This document shows positions 18,469 through 25,912 of a DNA stretch of 64,000 nt, piece after piece. This stretch comes from Modestobacter versicolor. GTDB lineage: Bacteria > Actinomycetota > Actinomycetes > Mycobacteriales > Geodermatophilaceae. A program made the position numbers and the translations under genes. The DNA lies in NCBI RefSeq assembly GCF_014195485.1, contig NZ_JACIBU010000001.1, forward strand, positions 2,604,001-2,668,000, in the 5' to 3' direction. The first letter of the stretch is position 1, and each line of letters begins with the position of its first letter. The notes under the pieces are model-generated. The model worked only from the letters and a program-made list of their open reading frames with translations. It did no database searches and was not told where the DNA came from.

Positions 18469-19035
18469 CTACCCGCGCCCGGGCACGACGTCGGTGCGCA
18501 GGACGGACATGACGAGCACGTCGTGCCGCTCGCCGTCCCAGAGCAGGGCGTCCCGCAGCCGACCCTCCACCTGGAAGCCGCACTTCTCGTAGACCCGCCG
18601 GGCGCGCGCGTTGAACGCGAACACCTCGAGGCCGAGCCGGTGCAGCCCGGTCGCGGCGAACACGTGGTCGACGACGAGCCGGGTGACCTCGGTGCCGAAC
18701 CCCTGGCCGAACACCGACGGCCCGGCCAGCGCGATCCGGTAGCTGGCCGACTCGTTCTCCGGGTCCAGGTCGTTCACCACGGCCTCCCCGAGGAACGCGC
18801 CGTCGGAGATGCGCAGCGCCGCCCAGTCGGCCCGGTCGACCTGCTCGGCGCGGCTGTCGAGGTAGCCGACCACCTGGTCGCGGGTGAAGGTCGCGTGCGT
18901 GCCGGTCAGCCGGCGCCCCTCCGGCTCGTGCAGGAAGGCGAGGTACTCCTCGAGCACGGCCACGGTGAGCGGCACCAGCCGGACCCGTGCACCGGTCAGC
19001 ACCGGCTGGTCGCGGAAGACGTCGGGCGGGATCAC
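18469..19035 (-). CDS. GNAT-family N-acetyltransferase (RimJ/RimL-like)
   Basis: A 188-aa acetyltransferase that should transfer the acetyl group of acetyl-CoA to an amine, possibly a protein N-terminus or small molecule. It has the usual beta-strand start VLTGARVRLVPLTVAVLEEY, SYRIALAGPSVFGQGFGTEV (acetyl-CoA loop region), VTRLVVDHVFAATGLHRLGL and the C-terminal ARRVYEKCGFQVEGRLRDA. The latter is typical of the RimJ/RimL-like group. GTG 19035 overlaps the HAD gene stop by 4 nt, so the two genes are coupled. The substrate is unknown. Confidence 0.9.
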   Translation of the reverse strand: MIPPDVFRDQPVLTGARVRLVPLTVAVLEEYLAFLHEPEGRRLTGTHATFTRDQVVGYLDSRAEQVDRADWAALRISDGAFLGEAVVNDLDPENESASYRIALAGPSVFGQGFGTEVTRLVVDHVFAATGLHRLGLEVFAFNARARRVYEKCGFQVEGRLRDALLWDGERHDVLVMSVLRTDVVPGRG

Positions 19036-19733
19036 CGGCGCGCACCCCCGATCGCGGCCAGGGCGGCCGGCACCCCGGCCGGGGTGCCGACGACCGCGGC
19101 AGCGCCGGCGGCGGCCAGCTCGCCGGGGGGCGCCGGGCCCCAGCCGGCGCCGATGCACGGCAGCCCGTGCGCGCGGGCGCCCAGGACGTCGTGCGACCGG
19201 TCGCCGACCAGCACCGGGTCCGCGCCGTCCGGGTGGGCGGCCAGCGCGGCGGCGACGACCTGGTCCTTGTGCCGCACCGCGCCGTCCATCGTCGCGCCGT
19301 GCACGCTGTCGAACGCGGCGAGCAGCCCGGCGTGCTCCAGGATGCGCACGGCGAACGGCTCGGGCTTGCTCGTCGCGACGGCGAGGACCGCCCCGCCCGC
19401 GCGAAGCCCCGCGAGCAGCTCCGGGATGCCCGGGTACACGTGGGCGTCGAACATCGCGCCGGCGGCGTAGTGCGCGCGGTAGGCGGCCACGGCCCGGCCG
19501 ACGTCCTCGCCGGTCAGGCCGAAGGCCCCGGCGAAGCCGTCCTGCAGGGGTGGGCCGACCATCGACCGCAGCTGCCCCTCCGTCGGCTCGGGCAGCCCCA
19601 GCTGCGCCGCGGCGACTCGGATCGAGGCCCAGATCCCCGGCGTCGAGTCGACCAGCGTGCCGTCCAGGTCGAAGAGCACCAGCCGGCCGGCCCCTTCCGC
19701 GACGGCGTCCGACCTGGTTCCATGAAGCTTCAA
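19032..19733 (-). CDS. HAD-superfamily phosphatase (phosphoglycolate phosphatase-like)
   Basis: About 233 aa. HAD motif I LVLFDLDGTLVDST is at the N-terminus, the cap helices carry MVGPPLQDGFAGAFGL, motif II is AVATSKPEP, motif III is VRHKDQVV and motif IV is PVLVGDRSHDVLGA. It should hydrolyse a small phosphate ester such as 2-phosphoglycolate or a nucleotide. The start is uncertain: TTG 19733 is the longest supported start, while GTG 19679 would begin immediately before motif I and leave room for a promoter in the AT-rich patch at 19717-19740. It is upstream of and coupled to the GNAT gene. Confidence 0.88.
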   Translation of the reverse strand: MKLHGTRSDAVAEGAGRLVLFDLDGTLVDSTPGIWASIRVAAAQLGLPEPTEGQLRSMVGPPLQDGFAGAFGLTGEDVGRAVAAYRAHYAAGAMFDAHVYPGIPELLAGLRAGGAVLAVATSKPEPFAVRILEHAGLLAAFDSVHGATMDGAVRHKDQVVAAALAAHPDGADPVLVGDRSHDVLGARAHGLPCIGAGWGPAPPGELAAAGAAAVVGTPAGVPAALAAIGGARR

Positions 19734-19740
19734 GTAAGTC
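19717..19740. promoter_or_regulatory. AT-richer divergent promoter patch with palindrome
   Basis: In an otherwise very GC-rich area this stretch holds TGAAGCTTCA, a perfect 10-bp palindrome, followed by AAGTAAGT. It lies between the divergent HAD gene and the membrane protein gene and is the likeliest place for their promoters or a shared operator. No clear -35/-10 pair can be assigned. Confidence 0.35.
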
Positions 19741-19763
19741 TCTCTCCCCGGAGGAACGCCGCG

Positions 19764-20159
19764 ATGACCCAGACCCGGCCCGCGCCCGCCGCCCGGAACC
19801 CCGCCCTCGTCCGAGCCGCCCAGGTCGGCGCGGTCGCCTCGGTGCTCGCCCTGCTCTGGCAGTTCGCGACGGCCGGCCAGCTGCTGTCCCAGGAGGACGC
19901 GATGGGCGGCCACGCCACCGGGGCCGTCGTGCTGCACGTCGCGAACGCGGTGCTGCTGGTCGCCACCGTGCTGCACGTCCGCGCCGGCGGCGCACGGTGG
20001 CCCGCGGTGTTGGCGGCCGCCGTCTTCGCCGCGGGCTTCGTGCAGGCCGCGATCGGCGACGCCGGGAACATGGGCGCGCACGTCCCGGGCGCACTCGTGC
20101 TCAGCGTCGGCACGGTCTGGCTCACGGCCTGGGCGTTCCGGCGACACCCGGTGGCCTGA
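19764..20159 (+). CDS. Four-segment membrane protein, unknown function
   Basis: A 131-aa protein with four hydrophobic segments (AAQVGAVASVLALLWQFATA, GAVVLHVANAVLLVATVLHV, WPAVLAAAVFAAGFVQAAIG and VPGALVLSVGTVWLTAWAF). Histidines lie at the start of segments 2 and 4 (GGHATG, GAHVPG), which would suit a heme or proton site, but no family is recognised. ATG 19764 has GGAGGA upstream at a good distance. Its last 38 nt overlap the 3' end of the convergent cobK. Confidence 0.75.
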   Translation: MTQTRPAPAARNPALVRAAQVGAVASVLALLWQFATAGQLLSQEDAMGGHATGAVVLHVANAVLLVATVLHVRAGGARWPAVLAAAVFAAGFVQAAIGDAGNMGAHVPGALVLSVGTVWLTAWAFRRHPVA

Positions 20160-20892
20160 GCCCCCGCACGGCCAGCCAGGCCAGCGCCTCGGCGACGGTC
20201 GCGACCGTCGCCACCCCCTCGGGCAGCGGCGGCCGGCTCACCAGCACGACCGGCAGCCCCAGCTCACGGGCCGCGGTCAGCTTGGCCTCGGTGAGGTGCC
20301 CGCCGGAGTCCTTGGTGACGACGACGTCCACCTCGTGCTCGCGCATCAGCGCCAGCTCGTCGGCGACGCTGAACGGCCCGCGGTCCAGCAGCAGGGTCGC
20401 CCCGGCCGGCAGCGGCTCGTCGGGCGGGTCGACCGAGCGCACCAGCACCCGCCCGGGCAGGTCGGCGAACGCCCGGAGACCCTGCCGGCCGGTGGTCAGG
20501 AAGACGCTGCGGAACCCGGCGACCGCCTCCGCCGCGGCGGCCAACGAGTCGACATGTCGCCAGGTGTCGCCCGGCTGCGGCTGCCAGCCCGGCCGCTGCA
20601 GCCGGAGCAACGGGGTGCCGTGGCGCCCGGCGGCGGCTGCGGCGTTCCCGGTGATCTGCGCGGCGAAGGGGTGCGTGGCGTCGACGACGGCGCCCGGCCG
20701 GTGCTCCGCCAGCCACTCCGCCAGGCCCTCCGCACCGCCGAACCCGCCCACCCGCACCGGCCCCTCGGGCAGCACCGGCTCGGCGGTCCGGCCGGCCAGG
20801 CTGGACAGCACGTCGACGCCCTCGGTGACCAGCGCCGCCGCGAGCTCCCGCGCCTCCCCGGTGCCGCCGAGCACCAGCACCTGACCGGTCAC
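20122..20892 (-). CDS. cobK: Precorrin-6A reductase CobK
   Basis: A 256-aa NADPH-dependent reductase converting precorrin-6A to precorrin-6B (dihydro-). Diagnostic segments are VLVLGGTGEARELAAAL at the N-terminus, VVDATHPFAAQITGNAAAAA, FLTTGRQGLRAFADLPG, VRSVDPPDEPLP and VVVTKDSGGHLTEAKLTAA. Length is usual. It starts at GTG 20892, divergent from cbiD 104 bp away. No riboswitch core is found in that gap. It overlaps the convergent membrane protein gene by 38 nt. Confidence 0.96.
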   Translation of the reverse strand: MTGQVLVLGGTGEARELAAALVTEGVDVLSSLAGRTAEPVLPEGPVRVGGFGGAEGLAEWLAEHRPGAVVDATHPFAAQITGNAAAAAGRHGTPLLRLQRPGWQPQPGDTWRHVDSLAAAAEAVAGFRSVFLTTGRQGLRAFADLPGRVLVRSVDPPDEPLPAGATLLLDRGPFSVADELALMREHEVDVVVTKDSGGHLTEAKLTAARELGLPVVLVSRPPLPEGVATVATVAEALAWLAVRGLRPPGVAGTPRP

Positions 20893-20996
20893 CGGGTCCT
20901 CCCCTCGTCCAGCTGCGCCCGGCTGCGGTGCCGCACCGGCCGGACGCCGCAGCGGCCCGCGTCTCGCCGGGTGCCGCGACCGGGGAGGATGGGCCC

Positions 20997-22079
20997 GTGA
21001 GCAGGGAGGGCAGCGCTGGGCTGCGGCACGGCTGGACGACGGGCGCCTGCGCGACCGCGGCCACCACCGCGGCCTACACCGCGCTGCTCACCGGTGAGTT
21101 CCCCGACCCGGTGCAGATCGACCTGCCCAACGACCGGCACCCGGCGTTCGCGCTGGCCCAGGAGCAGCTGGGCGCCCGCGAGGCGACCGTCGGCATCGTC
21201 AAGGACGCCGGCGACGACCCCGACGTCACCCACGGCGCGGTGGTCTCCGCCCGGGTCGAGCTCGGCGAGCCCGGCAGCGGCGTGCGGTTCCGGGCCGGCG
21301 AGGGCGTGGGCACGGTGACCAAGCCCGGGCTGCCGCTGGCCGTGGGCGAGCCGGCGATCAACCCGGTGCCCCGCCGGCTGATGACCGAGCACGTCGCCGC
21401 GGTGGCGGAGCGCTTCGGCGGCACCGGCGACGTGCTGGTCGAGGTGTCCGTGGAGAACGGCGCCGAGCTGGCCCGGAAGACCTGGAACCCGCGGCTGGGC
21501 ATCCTCGGCGGGCTGTCCATCCTGGGGACGACGGGCGTCGTCGTCCCCTACTCGTGCTCGTCGTGGATCGACTCGATCCGCCGCGGCATCGACGTCGCCC
21601 GCGCAGCCGGGCACGCGCACGTCGCCGGCTGCACCGGGTCGACCAGCGAGCGGACGGTGCAGCAGCTCTACGGCCTGCCCGAGGACGCGCTGCTGGACAT
21701 GGGCGACTTCGCCGGCGCGGTGCTGAAGTACCTGCGCCGCCACCCCGTGCCGCGGCTGACCGTGGCCGGCGGCATCGGCAAGCTGGCCAAGCTCGCCGAG
21801 GGCCACCTGGACCTGCACTCGGGGCGTTCCCAGGTGTCCTTCGCCGCGCTCGCCGACCTGGTCGCCGGGGCAGGCGGCTCGGCGGAGCTGGTCGCCGGCG
21901 TCCGGCAGGCGAACACCGCGCTCGACGCGCTGCAGCAGAGCCAGGCCGCCGGGCTGCCGCTCGGCGACCTGGTCGCGGCCGGCGCCCGGCGGACGGCGGA
22001 GGGTGTGCTGCTCGGCGCCCCGGTGGAGGTCGACGTCGTGGTCATCGACCGCGCCGGGACGGTCGTCGGCCGCGCCTAG
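20997..22079 (+). CDS. cbiD: Cobalt-precorrin-5B C1-methyltransferase CbiD
   Basis: A 360-aa CbiD-family enzyme that methylates C-1 of the corrin precursor with SAM. Key segments are LRHGWTTGACATAATTAAY, TKPGLPLAVGEPAINPVPR, GILGGLSILGTTGVVVPYSC, HVAGCTGSTSERTVQQLYG, DFAGAVLKYLRRHP and GGIGKLAKLAEGHLDLHS. CbiD is the anaerobic-route enzyme; no CobF, its aerobic counterpart, is visible in the window, so CbiD probably does this step on a cobalt-free intermediate. GTG 20997 is preceded by GGGGAGG. It stops 5 bp before the convergent cobM stop. Confidence 0.96.
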   Translation: MSREGSAGLRHGWTTGACATAATTAAYTALLTGEFPDPVQIDLPNDRHPAFALAQEQLGAREATVGIVKDAGDDPDVTHGAVVSARVELGEPGSGVRFRAGEGVGTVTKPGLPLAVGEPAINPVPRRLMTEHVAAVAERFGGTGDVLVEVSVENGAELARKTWNPRLGILGGLSILGTTGVVVPYSCSSWIDSIRRGIDVARAAGHAHVAGCTGSTSERTVQQLYGLPEDALLDMGDFAGAVLKYLRRHPVPRLTVAGGIGKLAKLAEGHLDLHSGRSQVSFAALADLVAGAGGSAELVAGVRQANTALDALQQSQAAGLPLGDLVAAGARRTAEGVLLGAPVEVDVVVIDRAGTVVGRA

Positions 22080-22084
22080 CGACA

Positions 22085-22825
22085 TCACCGGCGGCGCGTG
22101 GTCGAGTAGAGGTGGCTGTCGAGGAACTGCTCGGCAGCCAGCACCCGGCCGACGATCACCACCGCGGTGCGCCGCACCCCGGCGTCCGCGACCTGCCGGG
22201 CGATGTCGGCCAGCGTCCCGCGGAGCACCAGCTCGTCGTCCCGGCTGGCCTTCGCCACCACCGCCACCGGGCAGTCGTCGCCGTAGTGCGCGGCCAGCTC
22301 CGGCGCCAGCTCGTCGATCCGCTGCACCGCCAGGTGCAGCACCAGCGTCGCGCCGGTGGCCGCGTAGGCGGCCAGCTCCTCCCCCGGCGGCATCGGCGTC
22401 GACCGGGCGCTGGTGCGGGTCAGCACGACGGTCTGCGCCACCCCCGGCACGGTGAGCTCCCGCTTCAGCGACGCGGCGGCCGCGGCGAACGCCGGCACGC
22501 CGGGCACGACGTCGTAGGGCACGCCGGCCGCGTCCAGCCGGCGCATCTGCTCGGCCATCGCGCTGTAGACCGACGGGTCGCCGGAGTGCAGCCGCGCCAC
22601 GTCCAGGCCGGCCTCGTGCGCGGCGACCAGCTCGGCGGTGATCTGGTCGAGGTCCAGGTCGGCGGTGTCGACCAGCCGGGCGCCCGCGGGGGCGGTGTCC
22701 AGCAGCTCGCGCGGCACCAGCGCGCCGGCGTAGAGGCAGACCGGCGCGGCCGCGATCAGCCGGGCCGCCCGCACGGTGACCAGGTCGGCCGCGCCCGGGC
22801 CGGCACCGATGAAGTGCACGGTCAC
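22085..22825 (-). CDS. cobM: Precorrin-4 C11-methyltransferase CobM
   Basis: A 246-aa tetrapyrrole methylase that methylates C-11 of precorrin-4. The N-terminal VHFIGAGPGAADLVTVRAAR binds SAM. CLYAGALVPRELL, ARLHSGDPSVYSAMAEQMRR, YDVVPGVPAFAAAAASLKRE and TVVLTRTSARSTPMPPGEEL are typical of CobM/CbiF. GTG 22825 overlaps the cobL stop by 4 nt. It is the last gene of the def-cobL-cobM run and converges with cbiD. Confidence 0.97.
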   Translation of the reverse strand: MTVHFIGAGPGAADLVTVRAARLIAAAPVCLYAGALVPRELLDTAPAGARLVDTADLDLDQITAELVAAHEAGLDVARLHSGDPSVYSAMAEQMRRLDAAGVPYDVVPGVPAFAAAAASLKRELTVPGVAQTVVLTRTSARSTPMPPGEELAAYAATGATLVLHLAVQRIDELAPELAAHYGDDCPVAVVAKASRDDELVLRGTLADIARQVADAGVRRTAVVIVGRVLAAEQFLDSHLYSTTRRR

Positions 22826-24042
22826 CGGGTCACGCTCCAGATCGTCACGGGCATGGCGGCCTTCCAGCCGGAGTAGCCGCCGACGGGCTGCGCGGTGGCG
22901 ACCGACAACCGGGTCAGCGTGCCCCCGCAGCGGCCGTACCAGTCGGCGAGCAGGGCCTCGCTCTCCAGGGTCACCGCGTTGACGACCAGCCGGCCCCCGG
23001 GGCGCAGCGCCTCCCACACGGTGTCCAGCAGCAACGGCGTCGTGGCGCCGCCACCGACGAAGACGGCGTCCGGTGCGGGCAGGTCGACGAGGGCCTCGGG
23101 CGCGGAGCCCACGACCACCTGCAGCCCGGGGACGCCCAGCCGCGCCGCGTTCTGCCGCACCCGGTTCGCGCGCTCGGGCCGGGCCTCGACCGCGACCGCC
23201 CGGCAGGAGGGGTGCACCCGCATCCACTCGATGCCGATCGACCCCGCGCCGGCACCGACGTCCCAGAGCAGCTGGCCGGGCAGCGGGACCAGCCGGGACA
23301 CCGTGACCGCCCGGACGTCGCGCTTGGTCAGCTGCCCGTCGTTGCGGTAGGCCTCGTCCGGAAGCCCCGGGACGGTCGGCAGCGGCACGGTGCCCGGGTC
23401 GGCCACCACCTCGACCGCGGTCAGCACCAGGGGGTCGGTGACCGGGTGCTGCCAGCCGGCGGCGGTGCCCTCGAAGCGCCGCTCGGCCGGCCCGCCGAGC
23501 TGGGCCAGCGCGGTGACCCGGCTGGCGCCGTAGCCCCACTCCCGCAGCCGATCGGCGACCGCGCCGGGCGTCGACCCGTCGGCACCCAGCACCACCAGCC
23601 GGCGGCCGGGGGTGACCTGCGGGGCGAGCAGCTCCAGCGGCTTCCAGACCACGGAGACGACGGTGGTCTCCTCCACCGACCAGCCCAGCCGGGAGCAGGC
23701 CAGCGTCACCGACGACGGGTGCGGGACGACGTCGACCGCGGCCGCGCCGAACCACCGGACCAGGGTGGTGCCGATGCCCGAGGACATCGGGTCGCCGCTG
23801 GCCAGCACCACCACCCGGCGTCCGGGGTGCGCGGTGGGCAGCTCGCGGACGGCCAGCGCCATGGGCGAGGGCCACGGCACCCGCTCACCGGCGACGCCGT
23901 CGGGGACCAGCGCCAGCTGCCGGGCGCTGCCGCGCAGCACCTCGGCGCCCTCGATGGCCCGCCGCGCGGTCGGGGACAGCCCGTCCCAGCCGTCGGCGCC
24001 GATGCCGACCACGGTGACGGTCCACCCCTCCGGAGCGGTCAC
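22822..24042 (-). CDS. cobL: Precorrin-6B C5,15-methyltransferase (decarboxylating) CobL
   Basis: A 406-aa bifunctional enzyme. Residues 1-210 are CbiE-like (VVGIGADGWDGLSPTARRAI, VVVLASGDPMSSGIGTTLVR, PHPSSVTLACSRLGW). Residues 225-406 are CbiT-like (GQLTKRDVRAVTVSRL, LLWDVGAGAGSIGIEWMRVH, VFVGGGATTPLLLDTVWEAL). It methylates C-5 and C-15 and decarboxylates the C-12 acetate. GTG 24042 has no good ribosome site of its own; instead the stop of a 28-codon mini-ORF overlaps it (GTGA), so translation is probably coupled. Confidence 0.97.
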   Translation of the reverse strand: MTAPEGWTVTVVGIGADGWDGLSPTARRAIEGAEVLRGSARQLALVPDGVAGERVPWPSPMALAVRELPTAHPGRRVVVLASGDPMSSGIGTTLVRWFGAAAVDVVPHPSSVTLACSRLGWSVEETTVVSVVWKPLELLAPQVTPGRRLVVLGADGSTPGAVADRLREWGYGASRVTALAQLGGPAERRFEGTAAGWQHPVTDPLVLTAVEVVADPGTVPLPTVPGLPDEAYRNDGQLTKRDVRAVTVSRLVPLPGQLLWDVGAGAGSIGIEWMRVHPSCRAVAVEARPERANRVRQNAARLGVPGLQVVVGSAPEALVDLPAPDAVFVGGGATTPLLLDTVWEALRPGGRLVVNAVTLESEALLADWYGRCGGTLTRLSVATAQPVGGYSGWKAAMPVTIWSVTR

Positions 24043-24125
24043 GCGGTGCCCACGGGCGCGACTCCGACCTCGATCCGCTCCTCGGTCGCTGGCGCTCCCT
24101 GCGATGCTCCCTCGGCCGTCGTCAC
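24039..24125 (-). CDS. Bridging mini-ORF between def and cobL
   Basis: A 28-codon reading frame from GTG 24125, overlapping the def stop by 4 nt, to a TGA that overlaps the cobL GTG by 4 nt. The peptide begins VTTAEGASQGAPATEER and resembles no family I know. Its likely role is to carry ribosomes from def to cobL, since cobL has no Shine-Dalgarno. An identical arrangement joins cbiQ to cbiO. It may be an inserted spacer that kept the coupling. Confidence 0.45.
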   Translation of the reverse strand: MTTAEGASQGAPATEERIEVGVAPVGTA

Positions 24126-24679
24126 GCCGGCAGCTCCCCCTCGGGGCCGGCGGCCTCGGCCAGCAGCCGCTCCCGGACCTCCTCGGGCAGCAGGTCGACG
24201 TAGACGGTGCCCTCGAGGTGGTCGACCTCGTGCTGCAGGCAGCGCGCCGCCATCCCGGTCGCCTCGATCGAGGTCGGTTCGCCGTGCACGTCGACGCCGT
24301 CGACCCGGGCCCGGAACGCCCGCTCCAGCTCGGCGTAGGGCCCCGGCACCGACAGGCAGCCCTCCTCGGTCAGCTCGACCGCGGGCTCGTCACCGACCGG
24401 CTCGAGCACGGTGAGCACCGGGTTGACCACGTAGCCGACGACGTCCTCGCCGTCGGCGTCCGGGCAGTCGATGACGAACACCCGGGCGTCGACGCCGATC
24501 TGGTTCGCGGCCAGCCCCACGCCGTCGGCCGCGTGCATGCTGGCGAACATGTCCAGCAGCAGGTGCCGGAGCCCGCGGTCGAACACGGTGACCGGGGTGC
24601 ACGGGCGGTGCAGCACCGGGTTGCTGCCGTAGGTGACGATCGGCCGGGCGACGCCGTCGTAACGGCCGGGCAGGCGCAT
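24122..24679 (-). CDS. def: Peptide deformylase
   Basis: A 185-aa metal hydrolase that removes the formyl group from N-terminal methionine. All three motifs are present: GVGLAANQIG (motif 1), EEGCLSVPG (motif 2, Cys metal ligand) and QHEVDHLEG (motif 3, two His ligands and catalytic Glu). The ATG at 24679 has no clear Shine-Dalgarno; TAGGAT lies 8 nt upstream, so a leaderless mRNA is likely. It is the first gene ahead of cobL-cobM, an uncommon housekeeping/B12 link, and divergent from cobD. Confidence 0.96.
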   Translation of the reverse strand: MRLPGRYDGVARPIVTYGSNPVLHRPCTPVTVFDRGLRHLLLDMFASMHAADGVGLAANQIGVDARVFVIDCPDADGEDVVGYVVNPVLTVLEPVGDEPAVELTEEGCLSVPGPYAELERAFRARVDGVDVHGEPTSIEATGMAARCLQHEVDHLEGTVYVDLLPEEVRERLLAEAAGPEGELPA

Positions 24680-24724
24680 GACCGTCGATCCTAGGGACGT
24701 CGCCGCTCGCTACGGTCACCGGCG
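24680..24724. promoter_or_regulatory. Divergent leaderless promoters for def and cobD
   Basis: Only 45 bp separate two divergent starts. On the minus strand TAGGAT (24688-24693) is 8 nt from the def ATG; on the plus strand TACGGT (24711-24716) is 8 nt from the cobD ATG. Both fit the TANNNT pattern with transcription starting at or next to the start codon. Confidence 0.6.
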
Positions 24725-25663
24725 ATGCCCTCCTCCCCCACCGCCGCCGGGCTGGCGCTCGGCGCCCTCGCCGACCTGGCGTTCGCCGACCCGCGCCGCG
24801 GCCACCCGGTCGCCGGCTTCGGCCGGGCGGCCGGCGCCCTCGAGCGCCGGGTGTGGCGCGACTCCCGGGCGGCCGGCACGGGCTACCTGGCGGTGTGCGT
24901 GGGGACGGCGACCGCGCTCGGGGCGGCGGGGTCGCGGCTGACCGCCGGCCGGCCGCTGGCCCGCACCGCGCTGACCGCGGTGGCCACCTGGGCCGTGCTG
25001 GGCGGCACGTCGCTCGGCCGGGCGGGCGGCACCATGTCGGCCCACCTGGAGGCCGGGGACCTGCCCGCTGCGCGGGCCCACCTGCCCACCCTGGCCGGCC
25101 GCGACCCGAGCGGGCTGGGCGAGGCGGAGCTGGTGCGGGCCACCGTCGAGTCGGTCGCGGAGAACACCTCCGACGCCGCCGTCGCGCCGCTGTTCTGGGG
25201 TGCGGTCGCCGGGCTCCCAGGGCTGCTGGGCTACCGCGCGGCCAACACCCTGGACGCGATGGTCGGCTACCGCTCGCCGCGGTACGCCCGCTTCGGCTGG
25301 GCCGCGGCCCGCTTCGACGACCTCGTCAACTGGGTGCCCGCCCGGGCGACCGCCGCCCTCACCGTGCTGACGGCCCCGCTGGCCGGCGGCTCACCGGCCG
25401 GCGCCTGGCGGGCCTGGCAGCGCGACGGCGCCGCGCACCCCAGCCCGAACGCCGGCCGGTGCGAGGCCGCCCTGGCCGGCGCCCTGCGGCTGCGGCTGGG
25501 CGGGCGGAACGTCTACGGCGAGCGGGTCGAGGAGCGGCCGACGCTCGGCGACGGTCACCCGCCGGTGCGCGGCGACATCCGGCGCGCGGTCCGGCTCTCC
25601 CGCGCGGTGTGGACGGCGGCCGCCACCCTCGCCGCGCTGACCCGGCTGCTACGCCGGCGCTGA
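24725..25663 (+). CDS. cobD: Adenosylcobinamide-phosphate synthase CobD/CbiB
   Basis: A 312-aa membrane enzyme that joins the aminopropanol (phosphate) arm to adenosylcobyric acid. Typical segments are LALGALADLAFADPRRGHPV, AGRDPSGLGEAELVRATVES, VAENTSDAAVAPLFWGAVAG, YRAANTLDAMVGYRSPRY and FDDLVNWVPARATA. It has about 4-5 hydrophobic stretches and a basic C-terminus. It acts after CobQ, and its arm donor comes from the CobC domain at 42412-43788. The 3' end overlaps a small minus-strand ORF by 109 nt. Confidence 0.96.
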   Translation: MPSSPTAAGLALGALADLAFADPRRGHPVAGFGRAAGALERRVWRDSRAAGTGYLAVCVGTATALGAAGSRLTAGRPLARTALTAVATWAVLGGTSLGRAGGTMSAHLEAGDLPAARAHLPTLAGRDPSGLGEAELVRATVESVAENTSDAAVAPLFWGAVAGLPGLLGYRAANTLDAMVGYRSPRYARFGWAAARFDDLVNWVPARATAALTVLTAPLAGGSPAGAWRAWQRDGAAHPSPNAGRCEAALAGALRLRLGGRNVYGERVEERPTLGDGHPPVRGDIRRAVRLSRAVWTAAATLAALTRLLRRR

Positions 25664-25851
25664 GCCGGCCGGCGCGCAAGCACCCCCCGCGGCTCGGGGA
25701 GCACCGGGAACCCGCCCGGGTCGACCCGGGCGTGGCTCGCCGGCGGGTCGGCCGGGCCCCGGCCACCACGGACGGCGATGACGAGCGTGGTGACGGCGAG
25801 GCCGCCCAGCCCGAGCAGGAACAGCAGCGTGAGGACTCCACCTGTGGTCAT
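25555..25851 (-). CDS. Possible small single-pass membrane protein
   Basis: A 98-aa frame from ATG 25851 with one clear N-terminal membrane segment (VLTLLFLLGLGGLAVTTLVI) and a basic, Pro/Arg-rich tail that runs antisense into the last 109 nt of cobD. The N-terminal half is in otherwise non-coding DNA and looks real; the overlapping tail may be an accident of GC-rich sequence. I do not recognise a family. It is divergent from the MocR gene. Confidence 0.45.
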   Translation of the reverse strand: MTTGGVLTLLFLLGLGGLAVTTLVIAVRGGRGPADPPASHARVDPGGFPVLPEPRGVLARRPAQRRRSSRVSAARVAAAVHTARESRTARRMSPRTGG

Positions 25852-25912
25852 GGGAGCCACAGTGGCACCGTCAGAGCTGGCGGAAAACAGGCCAATCCGG
25901 CATGGTGGTCGC

